A stretch of 64,000 nucleotides of DNA. It comes from Cytobacillus citreus. GTDB lineage: Bacteria > Bacillota > Bacilli > Bacillales > Cytobacillaceae. The stretch spans positions 339,497-403,496 of the forward strand of contig NZ_JAGYPM010000003.1 of the NCBI RefSeq assembly GCF_018343665.1, written 5' to 3'. A model generated the notes under the pieces. It worked only from the letters and a program-made list of their open reading frames with translations, was not told where the DNA came from and did no database searches. Shown here piece by piece: positions 39,179 through 48,576 of the stretch. The position numbers and the translations under genes are program-made. Position 1 is the stretch's first letter. Every line of letters begins with the position of its first letter.

Positions 39179-39500
39179 GAACGTCACCTCCAACACAGGA
39201 ATCTAGTATTTCTTTAACTTCTGAGAGTATTTCACTTTCAGATTTTCCCTCGATTTGTTCCGTTAATTTCTGAGGACTAAAAAACTCGGTAAACGGAATA
39301 AAGCTATTTTCATCCATCCATGCATACCTTGCTGCATAGAGTTGGAAAGCCTTTTCCTCTGCTTGTTTTTCAAACGCTTTTAAAATGAGTTCTGTTCCAT
39401 CCTCAACATCTAAATCAATTATTCTTTCAATGTTCCCGTAACGTTTAAAAAGCAGGTCAATGACCTCAATGTGATCTATTTCCCTGCTAATTTTAAAAAA
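39165..39500 (-). CDS. Tail assembly chaperone, -1 frameshift extension (gpT-like)
   Basis: This open frame has no start of its own and runs from the slippery site to a TAG at 39165. It encodes about 110 residues starting after the shift (…EIDHIEVIDLLFKRYGN…) and ending just inside the tape-measure gene. It is the expected extension of the gpG-like protein in siphophages and lies immediately before the tape measure. The fusion product would be about 200 residues. Confidence 0.8.
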   Translation of the reverse strand, partial: FFKISREIDHIEVIDLLFKRYGNIERIIDLDVEDGTELILKAFEKQAEEKAFQLYAARYAWMDENSFIPFTEFFSPQKLTEQIEGKSESEILSEVKEILDSCVGGDVRGNL

Positions 39501-39787
39501 TTTGCTAATCCTTTTTGTTCTTTGAAAAGCTTAAATATTTCAAGTGTGTCCTCAATTTCTAACTCTTTAAATTCTTTTGCTTCGAGTCCAACTAGTTCAG
39601 CTAAAAATGCACTTACTTCCTCTTCTGCAAGATGAACATTTTCTAATATTCGTTGTACAAATTCGATACCAAGTTGAATTTGTGAAATCTCTTTACCAAT
39701 CTCAATTTTCAGATTCATCTTTTTTAGAATCTTACTCATTTTAAAAATATCTGAAGTTTTCAAAGGTCTCATCTTAAACTTTTGCAA
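39476..39787 (-). CDS. Tail assembly chaperone (gpG-like)
   Basis: 103-residue helical protein starting at TTG 39787, eight bases after GAGGAG. It sits between the major tail protein and the tape-measure gene. In lambda-like siphophages this gene and its frameshifted longer form coat the tape measure during tail assembly. A slippery heptamer 16 bases before the stop supports this. Confidence 0.82.
   Translation of the reverse strand: MQKFKMRPLKTSDIFKMSKILKKMNLKIEIGKEISQIQLGIEFVQRILENVHLAEEEVSAFLAELVGLEAKEFKELEIEDTLEIFKLFKEQKGLANFLKLAGK
39494..39500 (-). other. Slippery heptamer for programmed -1 frameshift
   Basis: T TTT TTA in the zero frame of the gpG-like gene, one of the classical X-XXY-YYZ slip sites. 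The -1 frame is open from here to 39165. Confidence 0.78.
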
Positions 39788-39810
39788 CTAAATCACTCCT
39801 CTTAATAAAA

Positions 39811-39852
39811 TAAAAAAGGATAATGAGTCCTCATAATGGACTAACTATCCTA
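39811..39852 (-). terminator. Stem-loop terminator after the major tail protein gene
   Basis: AGGATA..TAGTCC pairs with GGACTCAT..TATCCT on the minus strand, followed by six Ts. It likely reduces transcription into the chaperone and tape measure, matching the high need for tail-tube subunits. Confidence 0.72.
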
Positions 39853-39877
39853 AAAGTTAATATCTAAATTTAAATAT

Positions 39878-40477
39878 TTAAGGTGCTGGTACTACTGGTT
39901 TTGGGTAGAAGATTGCAAATGGAGGATTATCTAAATCGGAATCATCATAATGTCCTTCAAATTCCATTGCAATTACTGCTTCTCCTTTATCCTGAGTCTG
40001 TAAAGATAGTCCTGTGGTATTGAGCGCATTGTAAATTTGGATAATTACTGGATCTGCAGTTCCTGACTTCTTCCCGACAAAAGTTATGTTTTCAATATAG
40101 TCCGTAATTTCAATGTAGTTTTTTGCTTTAATGATGTCATGGGTAGTATTTGTTTCGGTATCAATTTCACTAGCAGTCAATGCTTTTGCAAGTCCTTCTT
40201 TAGTTACCTCTAAGACATTCGCAACCATCTTAACTTCCCAACTATCGATGACCTGCAAGCCTTTCGCTTTTCCTTTTACACCATCAACTTCAATTCCCCT
40301 AATTTCTGGTACAGCTGAGAATTGACCACCGCCTCTTGTTGCACCAAGAAGTTTTCCTTCTGCTACTGCTGTATCAAATGTATCTGTTTCCATTTCGTAG
40401 TTAATAAAAAATGCCCCTGCATCTAGGAGCAAATTCTCTGCCGTTTTGGCTGTATATCCGCTATAAGTTTTACTCAT
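39878..40477 (-). CDS. Major tail (tube) protein
   Basis: 199-residue protein of the phi13-type major tail family. The N-terminus has AENLLLDAGAFFINYE and GATRGGGQFSAVPEIRGIEVDG, close to the family consensus. It forms the rings of the tail tube. It overlaps the upstream tail-completion gene by 4 bp and is followed by a partial terminator. Confidence 0.87.
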   Translation of the reverse strand: MSKTYSGYTAKTAENLLLDAGAFFINYEMETDTFDTAVAEGKLLGATRGGGQFSAVPEIRGIEVDGVKGKAKGLQVIDSWEVKMVANVLEVTKEGLAKALTASEIDTETNTTHDIIKAKNYIEITDYIENITFVGKKSGTADPVIIQIYNALNTTGLSLQTQDKGEAVIAMEFEGHYDDSDLDNPPFAIFYPKPVVPAP

Positions 40478-40848
40478 TCAAAAAGCCTCCTATCAAAATA
40501 TCGTAATTGGAAGATTAACTTCCGTCTTTTAATGTTTGTATCATCCTCATCAAGTGATGGTAGTCTGTTTTCTCGGTAAATACTGAACTGGATATGATCA
40601 TCGGTGTGTTTGTAGTAGTTTAATTCTTTCCACAATTTACTCGCTAAACTTTCCAATTCAGAAGTGTCAGACCTGTTATCCCAAATATCCACATCCAAGT
40701 TAAACACTTCTTGCTGCTCATTTGAATAAGCATTGGGAAGGTTAAACACTATGTAAGGAAATTGAGCCGTATGAGGAACTTTTTGAAAATACACTTGAGG
40801 ATGATAAAGTTTTAATAGCTTCATTAATTTTTTTCTTAATATAATCAT
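40474..40848 (-). CDS. Tail completion / head-tail joining protein
   Basis: 124-residue protein with alternating helices and strands (HPQVYFQKVPHTAQFPYIVFNLP, VDIWDNRSDTSELESLASKLWKEL). Its size, fold pattern and place just before the major tail protein match the tail-terminator group of HK97-like phages. Overlaps its neighbours by 1 and 4 bp. Confidence 0.72.
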   Translation of the reverse strand: MIILRKKLMKLLKLYHPQVYFQKVPHTAQFPYIVFNLPNAYSNEQQEVFNLDVDIWDNRSDTSELESLASKLWKELNYYKHTDDHIQFSIYRENRLPSLDEDDTNIKRRKLIFQLRYFDRRLFE

Positions 40849-41297
40849 TATTCTTCACCATCTGGACTTACAAATTCTTCTTCGCTGATTAAACCCCTAA
40901 CTCTATTTTCGTCTGCAATTGCAGATAAATATTGACCTTGAATAATTCTGATCTGGTCAATATTCAGATAGACAGAATCTCTTAAAATTCCCCTAGCAGG
41001 TTGCTTATGTGTTCCAAGTTCGCTATCCGCTCCATACCATGTGTTGTGTTTTAATCCAATTTGTAAATCAGATTCCTTTCGCCTAACCCAATATTGTGTT
41101 GAGCGATATAAACGTCTATTTTTCTTCATTCCCGGAAGCTTTCTCAACCTTTTCAACATTTCTCTACGAATATATTTTGCCGAATCTCGAAGAGCCGCTC
41201 TACTTAACTCTTCAATCGAGTACATAGCTTTATCGACACTGGAAGTAAATTCAACGCCATTTCTTTTAAATTTAACTACAGATCTAGGCATTGCCAT
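40848..41297 (-). CDS. HK97 gp10-like head-tail component
   Basis: 149-residue basic protein. The helix with AKYIRREMLKRLRKLPGMKKNRRLYRSTQYWVRR and the SELGTHKQPARGIL loop are typical of the HK97 gp10 family. It probably joins tail to head. Overlaps the preceding gene by 14 bp. Confidence 0.78.
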   Translation of the reverse strand: MAMPRSVVKFKRNGVEFTSSVDKAMYSIEELSRAALRDSAKYIRREMLKRLRKLPGMKKNRRLYRSTQYWVRRKESDLQIGLKHNTWYGADSELGTHKQPARGILRDSVYLNIDQIRIIQGQYLSAIADENRVRGLISEEEFVSPDGEE

Positions 41298-41640
41298 TTT
41301 TCTTCACTTCCTCGCAAGTTAATTCGATTGTTTCAAAATTACCCATATTCATAGTGTTAGCAGTCTTAAATCCTTTTGATTGTAGAGGTAAGTAATCACG
41401 AATGACTTTGTACCTTTTACCCTCAAACTCTATTTCACTTTGTCCTTCATACTCGTATTTATTAACAACAAACACGATTGAGGGCTTTAAATCATGTGTA
41501 GCCGCTGCATAATGTTCAGAACGTGAAACAGACAAAACATCACATAATATAGTTGTTGGCACTTCAAAATCAATAGTGTCGCCCATTTCATTTTCTCCAT
41601 GTGAAATATCAATGAGAGTTAATTCGTAGTCGAATGTCAT
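41284..41640 (-). CDS. Phage head closure protein
   Basis: 118-residue beta-rich protein (ELTLIDISHGENEMGDTIDF..., EGKRYKVIRDY), in the position and size of SPP1 gp16-like head-closure (stopper) proteins. It caps the connector after packaging. Overlaps its neighbour by 4 bp. Confidence 0.75.
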   Translation of the reverse strand: MTFDYELTLIDISHGENEMGDTIDFEVPTTILCDVLSVSRSEHYAAATHDLKPSIVFVVNKYEYEGQSEIEFEGKRYKVIRDYLPLQSKGFKTANTMNMGNFETIELTCEEVKKNGNA

Positions 41641-41918
41641 TTAGCAACACCACACTTAATGATTAAATTGTGCAATCGAAACTGTAAGTGTCGAGGTATA
41701 CCATCCATATTGTCACGGTTGAGATATCTCCATGTAGAAAAATCAACAATAAACATCAAATGATAAGGGTTAGCCAAATCAATGACTAACCCTTTTTCAT
41801 CCTCTAATTCTTTAATGATCCCTTTTATAATAAACGTTAAATAGTTATCTCTGACATTCGAGCGTAATCCTATTCTATCTTTGACAAGTGATAATATTGT
41901 ATCATCGTAATTTTCCAC
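41637..41918 (-). CDS. Head-tail connector (adaptor) protein
   Basis: 93-residue helical protein starting with GTG at 41918, overlapping the stop of the preceding frameshifted gene (TAGTG). The pattern ILSLVKDRIGLRSNVRDNYLTFIIKGI...HNLIIKCGVAK fits the gp6/gp15-type adaptor family that extends the portal. Confidence 0.78.
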   Translation of the reverse strand: MENYDDTILSLVKDRIGLRSNVRDNYLTFIIKGIIKELEDEKGLVIDLANPYHLMFIVDFSTWRYLNRDNMDGIPRHLQFRLHNLIIKCGVAK

Positions 41919-42090
41919 TAATTATCACCGACTTCTTCAACGAAGATAATGCCACGTTTATTTTTAGTGGAAGTTAACTCCTCTATTCGTTCTTTTTTTA
42001 CACGTCCTGAACGGGGGAATTTATCCCCTACTCGATAAACGTGATTACCATCTTCTAAGTGAAGTTATTTATTACTATGTATTTTGCCAT
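41918..42090 (-). pseudogene. Small head-module gene with a one-base frameshift
   Basis: Starts ATG at 42090 (MAKYIVINNFT) after AAGGG and stops at a TAG at 42055-42057. One base inserted there would restore DLEDGNHVYRVGD-like sequence through 57 residues to the TAG at 41918, which overlaps the next gene. The downstream frame reads LEDGNHVYRVGDKFPRSGR and ends FVEEVGDN. It resembles small Rho-N/YqbF-type proteins found between capsid and connector genes. The defect is either a real mutation or a base-call error. Confidence 0.7.
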
Positions 42091-42116
42091 ATCCCTTCAC
42101 CCTTTCATTTAAACAT

Positions 42117-43385
42117 CTATACAGCAGGTGCATAGTTAACTAAAACAAATGCACCATTGTTCGCTGGCTTACCGTCATAACGAGCTGTACCTTTAAACAC
42201 AGTTTGGTCTTCAACGAAACGTACATCGGATGAAGTTGCTAATTGTACCCCACGTCTTTCACCGAGCATGTACTGTTTAAAGTCACCAAATACTAATGCA
42301 TCATCAGGAGCATATTGAGAAAATACAACTCGAATACCTGCGATATTAGGATTATCTACCCCTTGCACAACCTGACGACCATCAGAAGTATTTACAATTG
42401 TCTGTGGAAGGATGTAATTGTAGTAAGTAACACGCTTCATAACAGCAATTACCTCACCCACTCCATCTTCTCCATTATCAACAGCCCCAACCAATGGAAG
42501 CAGTGAGCCTAATTTAAAATCAGAAGTTTTAGATGCTGATGTTACAGCAGGAATAATTCCTTCTGGTTGCTTACCAATTGCACCTGTTCCATTTAAGATT
42601 GATTTGTCAACTGCCTTAGCGATAGCACGAGCGATTCTATCTTCAACAAAATTAGCTAAATCAATCATGCTATCCTCTAGGATTGAATTTGGAACTGGTA
42701 CAAATCCACCGACTTTATAACCATCTAATTCTACCCCTTCAAATGCTAATGCCAATTCTTGTACTGAACCTGTCATTTCAGTCCAAATTGCTTCAGGAAT
42801 TGCACCATCCACAATCGCACGAGCAGTACCATTCAATTTCATCACTTCAACTTCTTTATATAGGCTTGAATAATCTCCAATCATCGGTTGGATTTTATCC
42901 ATTACCGCCTCTGGAATTAATAAGCCTTCACCAGTTAGAGAACGCTTATTTAATACCGCCTCACGAACTTTACCATAAAACTCCTGTACTTCTTCCATGT
43001 TTAAACGCTCCACCATTTGAGAGCGAGTCTCGTATTTGTTAACTTTCATTCTTGATTCCTCCTTAAAATTATTAGTGGTTTTATTTGCTTTATTAGAACG
43101 TGTATTATTACTAGGTGCTTGACTATTTAATTGTTCAAGCTCTCCTTCAAGTTCTGTAATTTCTGATTCGAGATTACTTTTCTTATCGCTAAGTTCTTTC
43201 TTTTCATCCTCAAGCTTCGTTATTTCTTCTTCTACTACTGCCACTTCTTCATCGGTATTAGCTTCTTCAATGGAGGCTTCTAGCTCCTTTGAACGCTTAG
43301 CAAAATTCTCTTCACTGATAAGTAATTCAGCAAGAGTAGATTTCCTTTGTTCAATTTTCTTCGATAACATTAGTTGCTTTAACAT
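42117..43385 (-). CDS. Major capsid protein (HK97 fold)
   Basis: 422-residue precursor. The first about 105 residues are a charged coiled coil (delta/scaffold domain) expected to be removed by the protease encoded just upstream. The HK97-fold core starts at about 115 and includes GLLIPEAVMDKIQPM, KVGGFVPVPNSILEDS and LGERRGVQLATSSDVRF. It overlaps the protease gene by 7 bp. Confidence 0.92.
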   Translation of the reverse strand: MLKQLMLSKKIEQRKSTLAELLISEENFAKRSKELEASIEEANTDEEVAVVEEEITKLEDEKKELSDKKSNLESEITELEGELEQLNSQAPSNNTRSNKANKTTNNFKEESRMKVNKYETRSQMVERLNMEEVQEFYGKVREAVLNKRSLTGEGLLIPEAVMDKIQPMIGDYSSLYKEVEVMKLNGTARAIVDGAIPEAIWTEMTGSVQELALAFEGVELDGYKVGGFVPVPNSILEDSMIDLANFVEDRIARAIAKAVDKSILNGTGAIGKQPEGIIPAVTSASKTSDFKLGSLLPLVGAVDNGEDGVGEVIAVMKRVTYYNYILPQTIVNTSDGRQVVQGVDNPNIAGIRVVFSQYAPDDALVFGDFKQYMLGERRGVQLATSSDVRFVEDQTVFKGTARYDGKPANNGAFVLVNYAPAV

Positions 43386-43960
43386 CTTTTCAATCTCTCC
43401 TTTAATTGATTTTTCTTTTGTTCCCGTTTTCTTTCATAGTGATCGTTATATTGTGCTTGCCTAGCTTGTACACCAGTATCAGAGTAAGCAGGAAAAGTAA
43501 CTACCGATACTTCATGTAAATCAATCTCTTTTAAAATCCACTTTACTGTGCCATCTTCACGGAAATCTGTTTCTTCATTTAAGATATTGAATCCAAATGA
43601 ACACTGGTCAACATCTCCACGCTTTACACGCTCGTATAAATTAACTGCATCAGAATCATTAGGATTAATAGTAATTCGCCCCCAAAGACCATGACTATCA
43701 ACCTTTAATTCTAGTGTCTTTGATTTATTGCGACCAAGCACTAGTCCTGTATCATGGTTAATTAATGCTCGGATATCATTTCCTAATGTTTTATCAAAAG
43801 CACTAGGATCAACCTCTTCAAAAGCACCTCTCCATAATTCAGTAGGATTATTAAATACAGCAAAATAACCTTCTATGTACATTTCGTCATTATCTTTTTC
43901 TGCTCTTGTATTCAAGTCAGATTGTAAGCTTCTAAATTGTCGTTCCTTTTCTCTATTCAT
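43379..43960 (-). CDS. Prohead serine protease (HK97 gp4-like)
   Basis: 193-residue U35-family protease. Catalytic residues are visible as His in [11 protein letters not shown] (about 68) and Ser in QCSFGFN (about 117). EGYFAVFN near the N-terminus is typical. The start ATG at 43960 follows AGGTGG at eight bases and overlaps the portal stop; the GTG at 43972 is rejected. It matures the capsid by removing the delta domain. Confidence 0.9.
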   Translation of the reverse strand: MNREKERQFRSLQSDLNTRAEKDNDEMYIEGYFAVFNNPTELWRGAFEEVDPSAFDKTLGNDIRALINHDTGLVLGRNKSKTLELKVDSHGLWGRITINPNDSDAVNLYERVKRGDVDQCSFGFNILNEETDFREDGTVKWILKEIDLHEVSVVTFPAYSDTGVQARQAQYNDHYERKREQKKNQLKERLKRC

Positions 43961-45140
43961 CTTTACCACCACCTTTCAGCTTAGATTGATTCCCAATCTT
44001 ATCTAGTGGAATAAAATTCTCCAAAATAACTAATTCAGATAATCCTTCCCTTGGTGACAACCCAATCCAATCCCTAACTTCATTACCTATCATAAGTCCT
44101 CTGACATACATTTCTGAGCCAACTTGAGCTAACTCTTTAAGGTCATAGGCATATAGACTTCTAGGATTAAATTTGAAATACAAATCCGGACTGTATAAAA
44201 GTTTTCTTGTTAGCTCTTGTTCCATTCCCTTTGCAATTGGAAGGATGGTTGAATTAATAAAATTGTTAAATTCATCTTTGTTATAGGTTCCAACTCCAAC
44301 AAAAAAAGCAGGTACTCCAAGTAACCCTGCTACTGTTTTTTTATCCAATTCAACTGCATCATTAATTGCCAAATCATTAAGTGATAATGGTTTTACCTGT
44401 TCAACTTCCAGTAATTCAGCAGGAATAATCCACGGCTTACCTGCCTCGCTAGATTCGAGGTACTTACTATACACAGCATCTCTACCTTCTTCACTGGATA
44501 ACTCTGCTGTATTGGCATCGACTTTAACAATCAGAGAAGGCATATATTTTCCACTCATAAAACTTTTCTTTGTTGCAGTAGCTTGTTTTAAATTGTTAAC
44601 AATATCCTTTAAAACAAACCTATACCCCTGTCCTATGTACGGTTTATCTGGTTGCGGATTAATCATGAAATGTAAGACTTCATCATGATTGTATGGCTTG
44701 TTTTCATGATAAATCTTATAAGCATTATCAGTGTCTACAAACCGAACCTTCGATGGACTTAATGGAATCAACTCGTCTATCAATCCATCGTTAAATTTTG
44801 GAAAGATAATACTATTTCCATCTCCATCTAAAAGCATGGTGTAAACAATGTTATATATCCAATTTTTCCTTGTCATTAAACTGTATGGATTAACATCTAG
44901 TTTTCTCGATAATTGATTTTTAACTCTAATATCACCATCATCAGTATTCTGCATTAAATGAATTGTCATCGAAGAAATAAGTTCTGCAATTCTATGAACT
45001 GCCATTCTAACTTCAGGATTATCAGAAATTTTAGTGTAGCCTGGAATCACTAAAGTATCATAGGCTTCCTGACTTAAAAACCAACTCCTAGCATTTTTAG
45101 GTTGCGAAGACTTCCTTTTTAAAAAATCTAACCATCTCAT
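43953..45140 (-). CDS. Portal protein (HK97 family)
   Basis: 395-residue portal. The family pattern [34 protein letters not shown] and [24 protein letters not shown] is evident. It forms the dodecameric ring at the capsid vertex through which DNA is packaged. It directly follows terL. Confidence 0.92.
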   Translation of the reverse strand: MRWLDFLKRKSSQPKNARSWFLSQEAYDTLVIPGYTKISDNPEVRMAVHRIAELISSMTIHLMQNTDDGDIRVKNQLSRKLDVNPYSLMTRKNWIYNIVYTMLLDGDGNSIIFPKFNDGLIDELIPLSPSKVRFVDTDNAYKIYHENKPYNHDEVLHFMINPQPDKPYIGQGYRFVLKDIVNNLKQATATKKSFMSGKYMPSLIVKVDANTAELSSEEGRDAVYSKYLESSEAGKPWIIPAELLEVEQVKPLSLNDLAINDAVELDKKTVAGLLGVPAFFVGVGTYNKDEFNNFINSTILPIAKGMEQELTRKLLYSPDLYFKFNPRSLYAYDLKELAQVGSEMYVRGLMIGNEVRDWIGLSPREGLSELVILENFIPLDKIGNQSKLKGGGKDE

Positions 45141-46904
45141 CTAGTCACCTCCCTTCCCTAACCATTTTCTTGCGGATGTTGATCTTTCCATGTTCTCAAT
45201 TTTTCTTACTGCACCAAAAACAGAAGCATCAAATAAATCTATTCGACTGTTATCTTCAACTTTTTCGTACTGAATCATATCATCAGTCTTTTCTATGGCT
45301 CTCACATTTTGAACACAATATTCATAAGCATCAGAACCAAGATAATAAAAATTACCGTCTTTAGTTTTCTTTTCGATCCTTCTAAAGCCCTGCGATTTCT
45401 TATGAAAATACTGCGGCTCATCCACAATAGAAAAACCTTTTCGCTTCATTCCAAGGAAAAACTCTTGACCAAACTTACGGTCAAATCCAACTTGTTTAAT
45501 CTTAAATCCCATTTGTTTCATTTGAACAAACCACTTGATAACATCATCATGGTTGACAGTTGGAGTGTTAGTCATTGTCAGCCATCCATCATCCTTCCAA
45601 CCAAACAACGGAATATTGTCCTCATCAGCTTTTAAATGAGCAGCGACAATTGGGAAGAATGCATGTGTAATTGCAATATCAATGTCATTATAAGAGCCGT
45701 ATAATGCCGAAGCTGTTAAATCATGCATCTTCGATAAATCAGCACCGCCATACCAATCTATAGGTAATTTCGATAGTGCTTGTAATTTTTGCTCTAATGA
45801 TTTTCCAGTTAGATTTAGCTTTTCTTCTACTTTGCGGTTAGAGTTTCTAAATTCATCCAAATTGAAATAAGCCTTCATTGCTGAAGTATAAATATTTAAT
45901 GACTTCGCAAGGAAAGATTTTCTTTGTTGTGGATCATTCTGAGCTTCAATTGCATCATTCATCAATTCCTGTCCTGAAACTGATACATTATAATTTGGAT
46001 TAGCTTTTTCATGTTCGATTGGATTTGTATAATCCACATTACCATTCTCATCTTCATCAGCTTTTGTGATGAATACAAAAAGTTGTTCATCCTTAGCAGT
46101 ACCATCTAGGACTTTTTGACAATATTTCATTCGGTTGTAACAAAAACTGTTCGGATTGTCTCCTGCTGTAGTAATTCCAATACACAAACTATTTCGATAA
46201 GCCTTTCCTGATTCTCGAATCGTATTGTATTGACTAGCATTTTTATATAGATGTAACTCGTCCAAAATTTGAATGAGCGTATTTAAACTATCCATACGGT
46301 CACTGTTACCAGCTATTGTTTCAATTCGCATGTATCCGTCACCAAGATCCCCACTGATACTATGTTCTTGGTTGTTATCAAGGATACGAAAATTCTTTTC
46401 TTCACCCATTTGTCGCAAGTTATAGAGAAGAAAATTGAAACTTTGCATGGCTTGCTTTAACATTGCACCAACAATAATTATTTCCGCACCTGATTTTCTT
46501 TCAAGTAAACCCAATCCCCATGACAATGCTGAAACAAATGGTGTCTTCCCTTGCTTTCGAGTAAGCATAATAAATGATTCTTTAAATTTTCTTAGAATCG
46601 TACCTTTGTGATAAAAACCAAGTAAATTATAGACAACAAATTTCTGCCACGGTTCCAATAAAAAAGGCTTACCTCGTAATGGGTAGCCTCGCATGTCCTC
46701 ACCTTTTTGGTGTACAAACGTCTTTTCAATTATCTGTATAACAAACTCTGCATCTTTTGGATTGAAGTCGTAATCTGGATTTTCTAAATCATTCATGAAC
46801 CTTTGACACATTTGTATTGTTTCTTTACAGGCAACTTTCCGACCACCTACAATACTATTCGCATACTCCATTACTGTGTCATAGTTTTTATGCTCTTTAT
46901 TCAA
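45141..46904 (-). CDS. terL: Terminase large subunit
   Basis: 587-residue packaging motor. The ATPase half has a Walker A-like [13 protein letters not shown] (about 115) and Walker [12 protein letters not shown] (about 220). The nuclease half has [14 protein letters not shown] (about 385) and a late acidic residue in [10 protein letters not shown]. The type is that of HK97-like, usually cos-cutting phages. It starts at TTG 46904 overlapping terS by 8 bp; the ribosome site is weak, and translation is probably coupled. Confidence 0.93.
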   Translation of the reverse strand: MNKEHKNYDTVMEYANSIVGGRKVACKETIQMCQRFMNDLENPDYDFNPKDAEFVIQIIEKTFVHQKGEDMRGYPLRGKPFLLEPWQKFVVYNLLGFYHKGTILRKFKESFIMLTRKQGKTPFVSALSWGLGLLERKSGAEIIIVGAMLKQAMQSFNFLLYNLRQMGEEKNFRILDNNQEHSISGDLGDGYMRIETIAGNSDRMDSLNTLIQILDELHLYKNASQYNTIRESGKAYRNSLCIGITTAGDNPNSFCYNRMKYCQKVLDGTAKDEQLFVFITKADEDENGNVDYTNPIEHEKANPNYNVSVSGQELMNDAIEAQNDPQQRKSFLAKSLNIYTSAMKAYFNLDEFRNSNRKVEEKLNLTGKSLEQKLQALSKLPIDWYGGADLSKMHDLTASALYGSYNDIDIAITHAFFPIVAAHLKADEDNIPLFGWKDDGWLTMTNTPTVNHDDVIKWFVQMKQMGFKIKQVGFDRKFGQEFFLGMKRKGFSIVDEPQYFHKKSQGFRRIEKKTKDGNFYYLGSDAYEYCVQNVRAIEKTDDMIQYEKVEDNSRIDLFDASVFGAVRKIENMERSTSARKWLGKGGD

Positions 46905-47253
46905 GATTACTTAGCACGCTCGCAAGTGTGGATTTATTTTTATCTCCACCATTATTATTTGGTTGCATGGTAGATTTAGGATTGAGGCAAAGACGATCGG
47001 AGTATGCTAATATGTCCTTCCTCAACGATTCCAGCGTTGCAACAATTGGTGATTTTTTCGCACCGCCTGCAGCTGTATAACTCTCGTATTGATATCCACC
47101 AGTTTCAAACTCATCATTCAATTTTAAGTACTGATAAACAAGCTCTGAATAGATGTCAATTAGGCGATTATATTGGGTTTTGTGGACTCCCAAGCCTTTC
47201 ATATCAGAAATTGTCCTGCGTTTAATTGTTTCCTTCGTTGGGATTTTTGTCAC
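46897..47253 (-). CDS. terS: Terminase small subunit (P27 family)
   Basis: 118-residue protein with a helical DNA-binding N-terminus and a [23 protein letters not shown] helix, matching the P27 small-terminase family. The start GTG at 47253 follows GGAGG at eight bases; the TTG at 47268 is inside that site. It recognises phage DNA and recruits TerL. Confidence 0.85.
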   Translation of the reverse strand: MTKIPTKETIKRRTISDMKGLGVHKTQYNRLIDIYSELVYQYLKLNDEFETGGYQYESYTAAGGAKKSPIVATLESLRKDILAYSDRLCLNPKSTMQPNNNGGDKNKSTLASVLSNLE

Positions 47254-47336
47254 CGTCTTCACCTCCAAAAAAATATTTTCAAAAAATCCGCTCTATTGGA
47301 AAGCCTTCCACCCCTTCGGTCCTATAAGTAAAATTT

Positions 47337-47804
47337 TTATTTTTTAGGACAGGGGGGATTATCACTTTCAAAGGTATCAAACCATTTGTTGATAATCAGC
47401 AATTGTAAGTCTTTATCGCTTCTCTCATCGTCATTAATAGCTCGTTGTACACATTCCTCTCTAGTTGCATGAATGTGAATGATATCTGTAGCTCTCAATC
47501 TATTGAATAAGTATTCTCTGTCTATTTGCTTGGGTAAACCAGCGACAACCCATATATTGTTACAGCGCATCAGCTCACGGTATTCAATTAAAGAATAAAT
47601 GTGTTCTCTGATGCTCAACGAAACATTGAGAAGATTATCGCCAGTATTTGTTTTTCCTGCCAAACTAATAGACTGTTTTAAATAATCCAAGTCAACAACC
47701 ATATCCCCAACATGCATGTGTTTTTTAACATAGGTTGTCTTTCCACTTGCAGGGCTTCCCCAAACAATATAAACTTTTATATCATTGCCTTCCTTGTAAT
47801 GCAC
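47337..47804 (-). CDS. P-loop nucleotide kinase-like protein
   Basis: 155-residue AAA-18/zeta-like P-loop protein. Walker A is GSPASGKTTY (about residue 16), DLDYLKQS follows, and IHIHATREECVQRAINDD carries a lid-type arginine. Similar genes accompany terminase genes in many Firmicutes phages; the substrate is unknown. It starts at GTG 47804 after GGGAGG and overlaps the HNH gene by 23 bp. Confidence 0.75.
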   Translation of the reverse strand: MHYKEGNDIKVYIVWGSPASGKTTYVKKHMHVGDMVVDLDYLKQSISLAGKTNTGDNLLNVSLSIREHIYSLIEYRELMRCNNIWVVAGLPKQIDREYLFNRLRATDIIHIHATREECVQRAINDDERSDKDLQLLIINKWFDTFESDNPPCPKK

Positions 47805-48084
47805 CTTCCACCCTCCCTTGCCAACGTTTACCTACTTCTGATATCTCATTCGTAATTCGATCATGCATTCGTTCATGGCACTTACTGCATAGACTAATGA
47901 GATTATCGCTGTTAAGCTTATACTCTGGATAATGCTCAAGAGGAAAGATGTGGTGCACCATTGTTGCAACTGTAGTCTTTCCATAACGCTTACACTCTCT
48001 GCATTCGTAATCATCCCTACGCAAAACATTCTCACGCTTGTTAATCCACTTCTTACTTTTATAAAATGGATTGGTTTGTTTCAT
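47782..48084 (-). CDS. HNH endonuclease (packaging-associated)
   Basis: 100-residue nuclease. Zinc-finger Cys pair CRECKRYG, HHIFPLEHYPE, NLISLCSKCHERMHDR give the full H-N-H motif. In HK97-type phages, HNH genes next to terminase genes are needed for cos cleavage and packaging. Here it lies directly upstream of the kinase and terminase genes. It overlaps the preceding miniprotein stop (ATGA). Confidence 0.9.
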   Translation of the reverse strand: MKQTNPFYKSKKWINKRENVLRRDDYECRECKRYGKTTVATMVHHIFPLEHYPEYKLNSDNLISLCSKCHERMHDRITNEISEVGKRWQGRVEGALQGRQ

Positions 48085-48182
48085 GTCCTTCCATTCTTTC
48101 TGTTTACAATATAAAAAACAGCACCAGTAATAAATAATGGCACTGTCAGGAATTTAGTTAGAAACCATCCAAGCTCAATCAC
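48081..48182 (-). CDS. 33-residue membrane miniprotein
   Basis: GTG start at 48182 overlaps the stop of the upstream gene (TGTGA), and its TGA overlaps the HNH start (ATGA). GGAAAGAG lies ten bases ahead. The product is one hydrophobic helix (about 5-26) with a basic tail (NRKNGRT). Double translational coupling argues that it is a real gene. Function unknown. Confidence 0.6.
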   Translation of the reverse strand: MIELGWFLTKFLTVPLFITGAVFYIVNRKNGRT

Positions 48183-48502
48183 AGTGATGCAACTCTTTCC
48201 ATACGATCTAATCTTAAATTTAAAGCTTGAATTTCCATTTCCTCTTTATCTGTAAACTCCAAATATTTCTCAATATAATCTACTCCATCAACAGTCAGCA
48301 CTGCATAACACTTACTACTTTCGAAAGGTGTAGGGTAAATTTCTAATAGCTCAATATATCCTTTTCTCTCCATACGCTGATAATCAAACAGGTTGTTAAC
48401 TTTTCCGTTTATATCTGAAATCAAGAACTCTGCATCCATATTATCAAGACTTCGTGTAAACTCATAAATAGCTAGCAATATCGCTATTCTAGTTTTATTC
48501 AT
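48179..48502 (-). CDS. Phage protein with predicted winged-helix-like fold, unknown function
   Basis: 107-residue protein. The pattern of helices (IAILLAIYEFTRSL, LISDINGKVNNLFDYQRMERKGYIELLEIYP) followed by a hairpin suggests a PadR/MarR-like winged helix. The start ATG at 48502 (MNKTRIA) follows GGAGAGG at five bases; the longer frame to 48553 is not supported. It could be a late-gene regulator; this is only a guess. Confidence 0.55.
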   Translation of the reverse strand: MNKTRIAILLAIYEFTRSLDNMDAEFLISDINGKVNNLFDYQRMERKGYIELLEIYPTPFESSKCYAVLTVDGVDYIEKYLEFTDKEEMEIQALNLRLDRMERVASL

Positions 48503-48543
48503 TTCATCCTCTCCCATCGTTTTAATATGTTTTAAAGCAAAAT

Positions 48544-48570
48544 AAAAAAGCACTCCAGAAGGAATACTTT
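48544..48570 (-). terminator. Terminator between two early/late boundary genes
   Basis: A 10-bp stem with G.U pairs (AAAGTATTCC/GGAGTGCTTT), 4-base loop and T-run on the minus strand, just after the stop of 48577-49068. Confidence 0.8.
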
Positions 48571-48576
48571 ACTTAC

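Noticed and set aside
47270..47345. cos site between terS and the kinase gene
   Set aside because: Short G- and C-rich tracts near 47312-47355 are suggestive, but nothing in the sequence alone defines a cleavage site.
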